Assembly (NCBI GenBank): GCA_017307505.1
Contig: JAFKEE010000021.1
Span: forward strand, 31,949-95,948
Length of the DNA: 64,000 bases
Reading direction: 5' to 3'
DNA from: Acidobacteriota bacterium
GTDB taxonomy: Bacteria; Acidobacteriota; Terriglobia; Bryobacterales; Bryobacteraceae
Shown: positions 36,631-46,572 of the stretch, one piece after another
Numbering within the stretch: the stretch's first letter is position 1
Layout of the letters: each line of letters begins with the position of its first letter
Program-made: the position numbers and the translations under genes
The notes under the pieces: generated by a model
Told to the model about the DNA's origin: nothing
The model's database searches: none
Seen by the model: the letters and a program-made list of their open reading frames with translations, nothing else

Positions 36631-38255
36631 ACGGCATGCTCCGCTGGATTCACTGGCGGCTTCACGCTGGATTCCATCGGAATGGTTACTGTGAACGTCG
36701 CACCTTCACCCAGCGTGCTCTTCACGTCGATCTCTCCGTCGTGCGCCTGCACGATGCCATAGATCACGGCCAGACCCAGGCCGACACCCTTCCCTTCCGG
36801 CTTCGAGGTGAAGAAGGGGTCAAAGATCTTGCCGATGTTCTCCGGCGAGATCCCTTCGCCATTGTCCTGCACGATCATCTCGACGCACTTGTTATCGGCA
36901 GCCACCCGGGTGCTGACCAGAACCTTTCCGCCGCCCTTGCTCTGCGTGGCTTCGGCCGCGTTCAGGACAAGGTTCAGAACCACCTGCTGCATCTGCGAAG
37001 GATCGCAGGAAACAGGGGGCAGATCGGCCGGAAGATCGACCACCACCTCGGTGTCGCACAGCTTGAGTTTGTGCGCCGCCAGCGTGAGGGTCGAACGAAT
37101 GATGCGGTTCAGGTCGGCTGGCGTCCGCTGCGGTTTGGAGCGGCGCGAGAAAGAGAGCAGATCGGAAACGATGCGGCCCACCCGAGCGGTCTCGGTGGCC
37201 ACCTGGCCCAGGTACTTCCGGAAATCCGCCAACCGGTTGGGCGGTACGCCGTCCTCTTTGAGGATGCGCTGCATCAGCATGGCCAGGTTCAGCACCCCGG
37301 ATACCGGGTTGTTGATCTCATGCGCAACACTGGCCGCGAGTTGGCCCAGGGACGCCAGTCGATCATTGTGGAGGAGTTTCTGCTGGGCTGCCTTCAATTG
37401 CTGGGTACGCTCCTCCACCTTCTTCTCCAGGCTCTGCGTGAAGGTGTTGATCTCGTCCATGGCCGATTGCAGCCGCCCGCGCATCGTGTTGAACGAGCTC
37501 ACCAGCGCATCCATCTCTTCGCTGCTGTGGCTGATGCGGATGGGGGTGCCCAACTCCATTTCGCTGACGGCGTGGGTGCCTTCGATGAGTTCACGAATTG
37601 GGACGCCCACGAAGTACCGGACGAAGAAGAAGATAAAGACGGCCGTCAGGAGAATGGTGATGGCGGTGGTCACGACCGTGTGCTGCGTCATGGCCGACTC
37701 CTCCTGGCGAACGGGGTCGAGGCTCAGCGCCACATCCAGAACGCCCAGGACACGGGTGCGGGCCGGATGGGCATGGCAGTCGGCCTGGCTGCAGGAGACC
37801 TCGTTATAAATAGGCGTCACCATGTTCAGCGAGTCCCGCCCATCCGCCCCGCTGTAGATGCGAACCCGGGACGACGGCGCAACCTCCACCTTCACCGGCA
37901 TCGACCCGTGACAGGCCACACAAGGCTGTTCGTTCACTGTCATCAGCTGAGTGTGGTCGTCTTTCTTGGTGGAATACATCAAGCGGCCTTCGCGGTTGAA
38001 CATCCGGATGCGGTCGACGCCCTGCTTTGCCGCGATCACGCTCATGATGTCGTAGGCCGCGGAACGGTGGTCGTCCTTCATGGCGTGCCAGGTGGCGCTG
38101 GTAATGCTCTTCGAGAGCTGGTCGGCGCCCAGGATCATGGTTTCGAGAGTGTGCTGATTCTGAACCCGCAAATAGACGATTCCAGCCACAACGTTGATCA
38201 GTACGACGATCACCGTCAGGGAAACGATCAACTTGCTCGACAGGCGGCGTGGCAT
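36627..38255 (-). CDS. Sensor histidine kinase with periplasmic c-type haem motifs
   Basis: The protein has about 542 residues: helix 1 (about 9-28), a periplasmic domain, helix 2 (about 192-214), HAMP, a coiled-coil linker, the H-box (SVAHEINNPVSG) and a HATPase domain (NAAEAT, DNGEGIS, GVGLGLAVIYGI). The periplasmic part carries CVACH (112-116), a normal haem-c motif, and CSQADCH (155-161), an unusual CX4CH motif. Haem sensing of redox state or gas is likely. The ATG at 38255 with AAGGAT upstream is preferred to the GTG at 38291. It is the first gene of the kinase/archaemetzincin/regulator operon. Confidence 0.9.
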   Translation of the reverse strand: MPRRLSSKLIVSLTVIVVLINVVAGIVYLRVQNQHTLETMILGADQLSKSITSATWHAMKDDHRSAAYDIMSVIAAKQGVDRIRMFNREGRLMYSTKKDDHTQLMTVNEQPCVACHGSMPVKVEVAPSSRVRIYSGADGRDSLNMVTPIYNEVSCSQADCHAHPARTRVLGVLDVALSLDPVRQEESAMTQHTVVTTAITILLTAVFIFFFVRYFVGVPIRELIEGTHAVSEMELGTPIRISHSSEEMDALVSSFNTMRGRLQSAMDEINTFTQSLEKKVEERTQQLKAAQQKLLHNDRLASLGQLAASVAHEINNPVSGVLNLAMLMQRILKEDGVPPNRLADFRKYLGQVATETARVGRIVSDLLSFSRRSKPQRTPADLNRIIRSTLTLAAHKLKLCDTEVVVDLPADLPPVSCDPSQMQQVVLNLVLNAAEATQSKGGGKVLVSTRVAADNKCVEMIVQDNGEGISPENIGKIFDPFFTSKPEGKGVGLGLAVIYGIVQAHDGEIDVKSTLGEGATFTVTIPMESSVKPPVNPAEHAV

Positions 38256-38338
38256 GACAAAACCATCCTTGAAACGATTACAGAGTTTCACCTCTATTAT
38301 GCTGCAATTGAAATGCGGTTATACTACGGGCCGATCGT

Positions 38339-39625
38339 ATGCACCGCCGAACCTTCCTCGCCGCCGCACTCCCCGCTGCCCTTGGGGCACAAACCGGGCT
38401 GCGCAACGGACTCAGCCGGGCGATCGACGAGATGCCGCTGGTGGATTCGCACGAGCACCTGCTGCCTGAACGGGAAAGGCTGGAACTGAAGCCGGATCTG
38501 TTCCTGCTCGCTTCCCACTACCTGAACAACGACATGGTCAGTGCCGGCATGCCCGTGGCATCACCGAAGACCTGGGCCGATTTTGAGCCGTGGTGGCGTG
38601 TTTCGAAGTTCACCGGGTATGGGCAGGCACTCCGCATTGCGATCCGCGATCTCTACGGAGTCGCCGAGATCTCCGAGGCCACTCTGCCGCGGATCAACTC
38701 CGCCATCGCCGGGGCGAACAAACCGGGCCTGTACCGGCGGATTCTCAAAGACAGGATGAAGCTCGACTATGCGGTGCTGGACGACTACTGGCATGGAGAC
38801 CCCATCCCGCCGGACGAGTTCTTTGTCCTGGCCCGAAAGATGGATTGGTTCTGCACGGCGTCGAAAGCCTCCGACATCCGGCGGATGGAGGAAGTCACCG
38901 GCGTCTCCATCCCTGACGTAAAGGGGCTGAAGCGGGCGGTGGAACGGCGCCTGGACCAGAGCCTGCAGGCCGGCCTGGTGACCATTAAGAGCACGCTGGC
39001 CTACAATCGGCCACTCCGCTTCGAGGTCGTCTCCGAAGCAGACGCCCAACGGGATTTCGACCTGTTGATGAAGGAGCCCCAAGGCCAGGCGCCGCGCCGA
39101 CTCTCGGACCACATCTTCCATCACGTACTGCAGTTGGCCGATGCCCATAAACTGCCCGTGCAGATGCACACCGGGTTGCAGGCGGGCAATGGAAATACCC
39201 TGGAGAACTCGCGCCCTATCCTGTTGAACAATCTCTTTGGGCTCTATCCAAAGGTGCTTTTCGATCTCTTCCACCTGGGCTGGCCGTGGATGGATGAGGT
39301 GGCAGCTCTGGCGAAGATGTACGCCAACGTGACGGCCGACCTGTGCTGGGTGCATATCATTACCCCCACCGGCGCGCGGCGGGCACTGCACGAACTCATC
39401 GATACCGTCCCGCTCAACAAGATCCTTGGCTTTGGAGGCGATTACCGCTATATCGAGCTCAGCTATGCACATGCGGTGATGGCGCGCCGCAATATCGCCC
39501 AGGTGCTCACGGAGAAGGTTGAGCGGCGGGAGATGACAGAAGCCGAAGCCCTGCAGGCCGCGCGGCTGATCCTTCACGACAATGCGGCCCGCATCTTCCC
39601 CCGGCCGGCGTCGAAACGGGTCTAG
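38339..39625 (+). CDS. Secreted amidohydrolase-family TIM-barrel protein
   Basis: The protein has 428 residues with a short signal-like start (HRRTFLAAALPAALGAQ). VDSHEHLLPE provides the first-strand metal His pair, and MHTGLQAGNG and LFHLGWPWMDE supply later His residues. GFGGDYRYIEL holds the likely catalytic Asp. It belongs to the amidohydrolase/uronate-isomerase-like superfamily; the substrate cannot be named. A TATACT box ends 13 bases before the ATG, so the leader may be very short. It is divergent from the haem kinase operon. Confidence 0.82.
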   Translation: MHRRTFLAAALPAALGAQTGLRNGLSRAIDEMPLVDSHEHLLPERERLELKPDLFLLASHYLNNDMVSAGMPVASPKTWADFEPWWRVSKFTGYGQALRIAIRDLYGVAEISEATLPRINSAIAGANKPGLYRRILKDRMKLDYAVLDDYWHGDPIPPDEFFVLARKMDWFCTASKASDIRRMEEVTGVSIPDVKGLKRAVERRLDQSLQAGLVTIKSTLAYNRPLRFEVVSEADAQRDFDLLMKEPQGQAPRRLSDHIFHHVLQLADAHKLPVQMHTGLQAGNGNTLENSRPILLNNLFGLYPKVLFDLFHLGWPWMDEVAALAKMYANVTADLCWVHIITPTGARRALHELIDTVPLNKILGFGGDYRYIELSYAHAVMARRNIAQVLTEKVERREMTEAEALQAARLILHDNAARIFPRPASKRV

Positions 39626-39729
39626 AACTGTACGAACTGTAACGAGAATTGTGTGGAGGACGTACAATTAATGGGTCCGTCCGGTATTTGGGGATCCGGG
39701 CAGCCGTTGCGTTTTCTGGAGTCATCACA

Positions 39730-41115
39730 GTGCGCCTGGCAAGTTCTCTGGTCCTATTACTCGCCTGCGCGGCCGCCTCACCGGCGGACGACGGCGATGT
39801 CACCTTCAAGAGCGATGTATCCCTTGTGCGTGTGGACGCCCAGGTGCTCGACCGGGATGGCCGGGCAGTAACCGGACTGCGCCGCGAAGACTTCACCCTT
39901 ACTCAGAACGGGCGCCGCGTGGAAGTGCGCAATTTCGCTCGGGAAGAGATGCCGGTGGACGTGATTCTCCTGCTGGACGTCAGCGGCAGCATGCGCTCTC
40001 ACGTGCAGGTCATGGCCGACGCTTCGCACGACGCGCTAAGGGTCCTGGGACCGGACGACCGCGTCGCCATGATGGTGTTCGACCGCTCGACCCGGGTCCG
40101 CCTGCCGTTCCGCACGAACAAAGCCGACGTGGAGCACGAGTTCGAGAGCTTGCTGCGCAGCGAATCCTTCAACGGTGGAACCGACATCACGCGCGGCCTG
40201 CTGGATGCCGCGAACTACATGCGGAGATCCGCCCGCAAAGACGCACGGCGCGCCATCGTGATCATGACCGATGACCAGACTGAGAGAGACCGCAGTGAAG
40301 CCCGGGTCGGCACGGCTTTGGCCGAGGCAGATACCGTGCTGAGCGCGATCATCGCCCCGGATGCCATGAACAGCCGGTATGGGGGCTATCCCCAAGGTGG
40401 TGGACAGTATCCGCCCGGCGGCACCCGTCGTGGCAATTCGTGGCCGCGCGGCGGCTCGATCCCGGACATCATCTGGGGTGGTGGAAGCCGCATACCGGTC
40501 GGCGGCGGCCGTTATCCGGGCGGCGGCGGCATGCGCTCCAGAACCCAGTCCGCCGGCACGTCGGAGATCGCCCGCGAATCCGGCGGCGACAGTATGAGCA
40601 TCCAGGACGCATCGGCCTTTGAGACGACCCTGGCCCGCATCCGGCAGCGGTACGCCCTCTACTTCCAACTGCCGCCCGGAACACGGGCCGGCGAAGAGAA
40701 CCGGGTGGAGATCGCACTGGCCAGTTCGGCCCGTGCCCGCTACCCCGGCGCCGATATCCGCTACCGGGGCAGCTACCATGCGCCCACAAATATCGACCCT
40801 GCGGCCCAGCCCGATGCTACTGAGGTAAGCCAGTCGCAATCCCCATCGTCCAGTGAAGGACAGTCCGCTTCGGCGTCATCGTCCGAGCCGGTCCGGCCGC
40901 GACGCCGGGTGGTATTGGACGACTCCACCGGCCCTCGTGGTCCCAATCCCAACGTTGGGGCGCCCGCGGAAGGCTCGACGGCCACGCCAGCCGCGGTCGA
41001 CGAGAAACCCGCCCAACCGGCGGCATCGGGCACCGAGAAGAAGGGCTGGCGGCGTGCGGATCCGTCCGAGATTGTCCCCGATCCGGAGCCGGCGCCCACC
41101 GTCCGCAAAAAGTAG
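39730..41115 (+). CDS. Secreted VWFA-related domain protein
   Basis: The protein has 461 residues from a GTG at 39730 with GGAG 8-9 bases upstream. A signal peptide (RLASSLVLLLACAAASPA) is followed by a beta domain (VRVDAQVLDRDGRAV). The von Willebrand A domain has an intact metal site (LLLDVSGSMRSH) and later FNGGTDITRGL. A Gly/Pro/Arg-rich insertion (about 216-275) and a long, probably disordered Ser/Pro-rich tail complete the protein. VWFA-related proteins of this kind are common in Acidobacteria and are thought to bind proteins or metal. No operon partner is obvious. Confidence 0.85.
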   Translation: MRLASSLVLLLACAAASPADDGDVTFKSDVSLVRVDAQVLDRDGRAVTGLRREDFTLTQNGRRVEVRNFAREEMPVDVILLLDVSGSMRSHVQVMADASHDALRVLGPDDRVAMMVFDRSTRVRLPFRTNKADVEHEFESLLRSESFNGGTDITRGLLDAANYMRRSARKDARRAIVIMTDDQTERDRSEARVGTALAEADTVLSAIIAPDAMNSRYGGYPQGGGQYPPGGTRRGNSWPRGGSIPDIIWGGGSRIPVGGGRYPGGGGMRSRTQSAGTSEIARESGGDSMSIQDASAFETTLARIRQRYALYFQLPPGTRAGEENRVEIALASSARARYPGADIRYRGSYHAPTNIDPAAQPDATEVSQSQSPSSSEGQSASASSSEPVRPRRRVVLDDSTGPRGPNPNVGAPAEGSTATPAAVDEKPAQPAASGTEKKGWRRADPSEIVPDPEPAPTVRKK

Positions 41116-41121
41116 CAGGCG

Positions 41122-41808
41122 CTACGTTGCGAAGCGGTAGCCGGAGCCTCGCACGGTCCGGATAAAGCGCGGGAACTGCGGATTCTCCTCGATCTTCTGG
41201 CGTAGCCACGCCACGTGCACATCCACGGTGCGGGTGGAGATGTCCGACTGATACTCCCACACGTTCTTCAGCAGTTCCTCACGGGAGATGACCTTGCCGC
41301 GATGGTCGATCAGATACCGGAGCAATTGCAGTTCTTTGCCCGCCAGGCTCACCGGCGCGCCGTCCTTCAACAGTTCCGCCTTCTCGAAATCGACCTGCAC
41401 GGATCCAAACTGGAAGCGCAGCACCGCCGGGAAACTCTCTTTGTGGACCCGGCGCAACAGCGCTTCCACACGGGCCAGGAGTTCCGAAGGGTCAAATGGC
41501 TTCGTCAGATAGTCATCGGCGCCCAGCTTGAGCCCCACTACACGATCGATCACCTGCGACTTTGCAGTGAGCATGAGAATGGCGACATCAGACCCGTGCT
41601 GCCGCAGTTCGCGGCACACCTCCAGCCCGTTCTTTCCGGGCAGCATGATGTCCAGGATCACGAGGTCGCATTGGCCTTCCCGGGCCTTGGCGAGGCCGGT
41701 GATCCCGTCCGTCGCCGTGTCCACTTCGTGGCCTTCAGCAGCCAGTAAATCAGAGAGCGTGAGCACCAGACCGGGCTCGTCTTCAATCAGCAGTATTCGC
41801 GAACTCAT
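41122..41808 (-). CDS. OmpR/PhoB-family response regulator
   Basis: The protein has 228 residues: a receiver with acidic pair ED, acceptor Asp53 (ILDIMLPG) and Lys in YLTKPF, then a winged-helix DNA-binding domain (VISREELLKNVWEY, TVDVHVAWLRQKIEENP, GSGYRFAT). The ATG at 41808 starts MSSRILLIEDE; the upstream part of the frame is not real. It overlaps the end of the kinase gene by 26 bases, so the two form a coupled two-component system. Confidence 0.93.
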   Translation of the reverse strand: MSSRILLIEDEPGLVLTLSDLLAAEGHEVDTATDGITGLAKAREGQCDLVILDIMLPGKNGLEVCRELRQHGSDVAILMLTAKSQVIDRVVGLKLGADDYLTKPFDPSELLARVEALLRRVHKESFPAVLRFQFGSVQVDFEKAELLKDGAPVSLAGKELQLLRYLIDHRGKVISREELLKNVWEYQSDISTRTVDVHVAWLRQKIEENPQFPRFIRTVRGSGYRFAT

Positions 41809-43693
41809 TCCGTTGGTCGGCCGGAACGGTGGGGAGTTGCAGGACGAATTCCGCACCAGTGCCCGGCCCGCTCCTTACCGAAACATTCCCTTCATGCGCT
41901 TCCGCGATTCTTTTGACCAGGCTCAGGCCCAGCCCGGTTCCATGAATCTGGTCCTCGACGGCCTTCTTCCCACGATAGAACGGATCGAAGATCTGGTCGA
42001 TCTCCTCCGGCGCCACGCCGGCGCCGCGGTCCGCCACCCGGATCTCGACGGTGGAACCGTTCCTGTCCTTCGCCAGGGCCGCACTGAGGCCGATCCAGTG
42101 GCCTTCCGAGCCGTACTTCGCGGCATTCGTCAACAAATTCTGGATGGCGTGTTTCAATGCGATGGGATCGCCCAGCACCGGGGGCAAGTCCGTATCGATG
42201 TTCTGCTCCAGCACGCAGCCGGACTTGTCCAGCACGGGAGAAGCGGAAGACACCGCGGCCTCCAGCAGAGTGGGCACATTCACCGCCTCGCGCTCCCCGA
42301 TCACGCGGCCCGCCTTCGCATTGGCAAACCGCAGCACCTGTTCCACCATCGCCGTCAGCTTCTCGGCCTCTTCCCGGATCAGGTTTCCATAGCGCTGCAC
42401 CTGTTTCTCGTCCCGCACCAGACCGCCGCTCAGGTTATGGCCTGCCGTCCGGATCACGGTCAAAGGGGTCTTCAGCTCGTGCGAGACGCCGGTGATAAAT
42501 TCCATCTGCATGTGGGCCAACCGCTGGGCGCGCTGTGTATAGCGCACCAGCATTGCGATGGCAGCAACCATCAATAGAAGAACCCCGGAAGTGACCGCAA
42601 GGTTGCGCCAGCGGACTTGATTCACCACAGCTTCCAGCGATCCGGACCGGTGGCGCACCGACATCACCCACCGCCCCCACTCCGGCGGAGCCTCGCGCGG
42701 CCCGCCCGGTCCTCCACCCACCCTGTTCCGGAACCACAGCCGGCCGGTCTCCCGCGCCCGGTTCATCGCCGCGCGCCGCATCACCTGCTCAAACTGCACG
42801 TCCATCAGGTTGATCGTGGCATCAGCATTCGACCCGATCTTCGCCTTTTTCTCTCCATTGGAACTGAAGATCAGTTGATCCGGGTGATCGCGCAGTGTCA
42901 CTTCAACCTGAAACTCCGGCGTGGAGCTGCCAAAGAGGTGGCGGCTCAGCAGTTCCGGCAGCACCTCTTTCTGGATCGTATCGAGGTCGAACTCAATCAA
43001 CAGCCACTCGAAATTGAGCCGGAAGAAATCATCGCGGCGCATCTCATGCCGTTCTATCCGGATCTCGCCGGGAAACGGAGGCTGAATCAGCACGCGCGGA
43101 CCGCCGGGTGGTTCCGCTTGACCCGGCGGCCTGGGCCCACCGCCAGCGCCCTCAGGCAGGCGGACGCGGGGCAATTCGACTACAGTGGACTCCGCTGGAC
43201 TGCCCGCCCAGAACGGCCGCCGCCCCCCGAATTCCGAGCGGTTTAGCTGCGACTCCAGCCGCGCACGAAGCGACGACCATTCGGCGGGCCACTCCACATC
43301 GCGGAAGGTCTCGTTCTCAAAATTGAGCTCCCGCAATTTCAGAATGCCGCCGGCCGGCGTCGCAACAATCAGACGCCGGAACAGGTGCGGATGTCGTGTG
43401 GATTCCCGCCAGTGGACGTACTGCGCGGCGTACACTTCCTCGCGCTTCTTGGGCTCCTCCGGCTCGCTGGCGAGCAGAGCCGAACAGGCTGTCTGTAACT
43501 CGGAATTGAAGTCCTGGCTCACCCGCCGCAGCGAGGTACCGAGGCTCTCTTTCAGCCGGGCTTTCTCGGCATAGCTCACCTGGGAGATCCAGTCGAACTG
43601 CAGCCAGCCCAGCACGCCAAGTAGCCCGGCCAGCAGACCCGCGAAGAGCCACGACAGCAGCGCCTGCCGCTTGTTTTTGTGCAGGTCCATCAT
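41783..43693 (-). CDS. Sensor histidine kinase of the OmpR-type pair
   Basis: The protein has 636 residues. Helix 1 (about 13-31) is followed by a large periplasmic region (about 32-360) with a Gly/Pro-rich stretch (GGGPRPPGQAEPPGGP). Helix 2 is at about 370-390, then the H-box GVSHELKTPLTVIRT, the N-box NLLTNAAKYG and ATP-binding GTGLGLSLVKRI. It should phosphorylate the regulator at 41122-41808. The ligand is unknown; the periplasmic part has no domain that I recognise. Confidence 0.93.
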   Translation of the reverse strand: MMDLHKNKRQALLSWLFAGLLAGLLGVLGWLQFDWISQVSYAEKARLKESLGTSLRRVSQDFNSELQTACSALLASEPEEPKKREEVYAAQYVHWRESTRHPHLFRRLIVATPAGGILKLRELNFENETFRDVEWPAEWSSLRARLESQLNRSEFGGRRPFWAGSPAESTVVELPRVRLPEGAGGGPRPPGQAEPPGGPRVLIQPPFPGEIRIERHEMRRDDFFRLNFEWLLIEFDLDTIQKEVLPELLSRHLFGSSTPEFQVEVTLRDHPDQLIFSSNGEKKAKIGSNADATINLMDVQFEQVMRRAAMNRARETGRLWFRNRVGGGPGGPREAPPEWGRWVMSVRHRSGSLEAVVNQVRWRNLAVTSGVLLLMVAAIAMLVRYTQRAQRLAHMQMEFITGVSHELKTPLTVIRTAGHNLSGGLVRDEKQVQRYGNLIREEAEKLTAMVEQVLRFANAKAGRVIGEREAVNVPTLLEAAVSSASPVLDKSGCVLEQNIDTDLPPVLGDPIALKHAIQNLLTNAAKYGSEGHWIGLSAALAKDRNGSTVEIRVADRGAGVAPEEIDQIFDPFYRGKKAVEDQIHGTGLGLSLVKRIAEAHEGNVSVRSGPGTGAEFVLQLPTVPADQRNEFANTAD

Positions 43694-44093
43694 AAAGATA
43701 CAGCCGTCCCGGACCGTCTCTCCCTAGAGCATACCGGATCGGCGGAGGCCCCCCTATCATTCGCTCGTAAATCCTGCATCAAGATTGTTAAGGAAGTCAA
43801 AGACCAGCGGGAACGCACAGGCCGCTCGCCGCAGCCCCTGCAACGCAGCCATCTCCTGCTGCATCAGTAGATTGAGGCGGCCATGATCGGGCTAGCCGGC
43901 GTGCACGGGAGCTCCTGCATATCTTTACCTCAAAACTGAGACCTGGCGAATGCGGCCCGCGTCACACCCTGCAGCCGGCAACCTGGAGCAGGCGTTTGGG
44001 TTCAAACCACTTGAGCCCCATCAGGGTTGATTGAAGGCGATCCGGCAATAGACCGATATATTCTAAAAGATCAGAACGAAGATCCCACAAACC
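43694..44093. other. 400-base gap without a recognised gene
   Basis: This gap separates the divergent kinase gene (-) and subtilase gene (+). It must hold both promoters, but I see no strong -35/-10 pair, repeat, RNA gene or open frame with coding character. An AT-rich stretch (ATATATTCTAAAAG) about 30 bases before the subtilase start is the best candidate for a -10 region. Confidence 0.5.
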
Positions 44094-46499
44094 ATGCAAC
44101 GGAACTCGATTCTTCTGGCCGTCTGGCTGGCACTGGCCCCAGGGCTGTTCGCGGAAGTACTTCCAGGGCGCTACATCGTTGAACTCACCACGGAACCTGT
44201 CTCTGACCACATGACCCGTACCCGGGGGCGCCGGGCCGATCTCCGCGGCACGGAGGCCGAAGCCTATCGCACCCGCGTGCGCTCGGAACAGGCCACGATG
44301 CGCGGCAATATCGAACGGCGGCGGGGCGTCGTCCTCGATTCCGTCAGCACGGTCGCCAACGCTATGTTCGTGCAGGCGGACGAAGCCTCGGCGGCGCAAC
44401 TCTCCAGACTGCCTGGAGTCAAACGCGTCGTCCCGGTGCGTCTGCTGCATCGAGTGCTGGATCGCGCCGTCCTTCTTCACAAGGTCGCCGATGTCTGGAA
44501 CCAGTTTGGGGAAAGCACAGCCGGAGCGGGCATGAAGATTGGCATCATCGACACCGGCATCGAGCTCACCCATCCGGCCTTTCAGGACAGCTCGCTCGTC
44601 GTACCCGATTCCTATCCACGAGCCGACACCGTCTTCAATCTGAGCTATACGAACAACAAGGTAATCGTCGCGCGCAGCTATGTGGATCTTCTGCAGTACC
44701 GCGATGTCGACTATTCGCCGAGTGATCATGTCGGACACGGCACGGCACTGGCCACCATTGCCGCCGGGGTCCGCTCGCAAGGTCCACTCGCCAAGATCCA
44801 GGGCGTCGCGCCCAAGGCCTTCCTGGGCGTCTACAAGATCTTCGGAACGCCGGGTTATAACGATTACGCCACCGACGATGCCATCATCAAAGCCTTTGAC
44901 GATGCCGTCGCCGACGGCATGGACGTCATCAGCCTCAGCGTCGGCGACGACTTTGCGCCCAGGCTCGCGGATGATCTGGACGTCGCCGCGGTGGAACGCG
45001 CCACGCAGGCCGGCGTGATCGTCGTGGTTGCCGCCGGAAACAATGGGCCGGGTGTGAATACAATCGGCTCGCCTGCGACCGCTCCCTCCGCCATCGCCGT
45101 CGGGGCCATCACCAACGACCGCACCTTTGCCTCCAGCGTAGAAGTGGCGAGTCTGGGTTCGTATGTCGCCTACAACGGCTACACGCCCGCCGGCTCGACC
45201 CCCGTTACAGCCAACATCGTCGATGTCTCCACATTGGACGGCAACGGACTCGGTTGCTCGGCCTTCCAGCCGGGCAGCCTCACCGGCAAGATTGCGCTCA
45301 TCCAACGCGGCGACTGCACCTTTGAGCTCAAAATCAACAACGCACAGAGCGCAGGCGCTGTGGGCGCCCTGGTCTACATGCGCGACACGGCTCCGGATCC
45401 GATCTACATGAGCGTGGGCGCCGCTACGCTGCCATCCCAGGCCGTCAGCTATGGAGACGGAACCACCATCAAACAGGGCCTCTCCGCCCAGTCCGACCTC
45501 TCCAGCACGATGCACTTCGATATCGGCAGCGTGCCCGTGACTCCCAGCCGCATCACCGATTTCAGCGCCGTCGGGCCCAGCGTCGATGGCAGCATCAAAC
45601 CCGAAATCGTCGCCGTCGGCAGCAACTTCTACACCGGCACCCAGACCCTCGACTACTATGGCGACATGTATGATGCCAGCGGCTACATTCTGGTCGACGG
45701 CACCAGCTTCTCCACACCCTTCGTCGCCGGCACCGCCGCCCTCATCAAGAGCCTGCACCCCGGCCTGACAGTCGACCAGTACCGGTCAATGATCATCAAC
45801 AATGGCGCCACCGCTTCCGGGATGACCGGCGGTACGGCCACCGTCCAGCAGGCCGGCGGCGGACTCGTTGACGCCAGTGCCGCTGTGAACACCACCGTCA
45901 CCGCCTACCCCGCCACCTTGGCCCTCGGCAGTGGCGGCAGCGAGGCCCAACTGGCCCGCACTCTCACCCTGACCAATATCGGCGGCAGCAGGGACACCTT
46001 TACGCTGGCCGCGGAGGGCGGCGCCGATCAGTTCCAGACCTCCATCGCCACACCCACCGTCGATGTGGACGCCGGCGCTTCCACTGATGTCGTCGTGTCG
46101 TGGAACGGCGCTGGAATGACCGCCGGAGCCTATCAGGGCGCCATCACCATCACCTCCGCCAACACGGGCAAAACCTCGCGCGTGCCTTACTGGTTCGCTT
46201 CCTCCACCGGCACTCCTGTCAGCCTGAACATGATGTACAGCGCAGGGAGCGTGAGCCGGAATCGCTGGACCACTGTGTACTTTCGAGTGCTGGATGCCGC
46301 CGGCCTAGCGCTGAATAGCGTCAACCCTACGATTTCGATTGTTTCGGGTGGCGGAGCCATCGGCCGGGTGGTCAACGACGACGCGAACTGGCCGGGCATC
46401 TACGAAGTCTCGATCCACCCCGGCGCGGCCCCCGGTGACAACGTCTTCCGCCTCCAGGCCGGCGACGCCACGCTGAATTTCACCATCACTGGCCTCTGA
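44094..46499 (+). CDS. Secreted subtilisin-like serine protease with PA domain
   Basis: The protein has 801 residues: signal peptide (ILLAVWLALAPGLFA), I9-type propeptide (about 24-115), S8 catalytic domain with Asp153 (IIDTGIE), His215 (GHGTALA), oxyanion Asn near 316 (AAGNNGP) and Ser538 (GTSFSTPFVAG). A protease-associated domain is inserted at about 370-465 (GKIALIQRGDCTF). The C-terminus has a beta-sandwich, FN3-like part. It is an extracellular endopeptidase similar to fungal/plant-type subtilases. A terminator follows at 46512. Confidence 0.93.
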   Translation: MQRNSILLAVWLALAPGLFAEVLPGRYIVELTTEPVSDHMTRTRGRRADLRGTEAEAYRTRVRSEQATMRGNIERRRGVVLDSVSTVANAMFVQADEASAAQLSRLPGVKRVVPVRLLHRVLDRAVLLHKVADVWNQFGESTAGAGMKIGIIDTGIELTHPAFQDSSLVVPDSYPRADTVFNLSYTNNKVIVARSYVDLLQYRDVDYSPSDHVGHGTALATIAAGVRSQGPLAKIQGVAPKAFLGVYKIFGTPGYNDYATDDAIIKAFDDAVADGMDVISLSVGDDFAPRLADDLDVAAVERATQAGVIVVVAAGNNGPGVNTIGSPATAPSAIAVGAITNDRTFASSVEVASLGSYVAYNGYTPAGSTPVTANIVDVSTLDGNGLGCSAFQPGSLTGKIALIQRGDCTFELKINNAQSAGAVGALVYMRDTAPDPIYMSVGAATLPSQAVSYGDGTTIKQGLSAQSDLSSTMHFDIGSVPVTPSRITDFSAVGPSVDGSIKPEIVAVGSNFYTGTQTLDYYGDMYDASGYILVDGTSFSTPFVAGTAALIKSLHPGLTVDQYRSMIINNGATASGMTGGTATVQQAGGGLVDASAAVNTTVTAYPATLALGSGGSEAQLARTLTLTNIGGSRDTFTLAAEGGADQFQTSIATPTVDVDAGASTDVVVSWNGAGMTAGAYQGAITITSANTGKTSRVPYWFASSTGTPVSLNMMYSAGSVSRNRWTTVYFRVLDAAGLALNSVNPTISIVSGGGAIGRVVNDDANWPGIYEVSIHPGAAPGDNVFRLQAGDATLNFTITGL

Positions 46500-46511
46500 T
46501 TCACTAAAAGC

Positions 46512-46555
46512 AAAAGGCCGGCAGGACGGGTTCGCCCCCTCCTGCCGGCCTTTTT
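46512..46555. terminator. Bidirectional intrinsic terminator
   Basis: The stem AGGCCGGCAGGA/TCCTGCCGGCCT is perfect, with A4 before and T5 after it. It lies between the subtilase gene (+) and the converging membrane protein gene (-). Confidence 0.9.
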
Positions 46556-46572
46556 CTTTGGACCGTTAACCC

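Noticed and set aside
36636-38489. 617-codon plus-strand frame
   Set aside because: Antisense to the haem sensor kinase, which has clear motifs.
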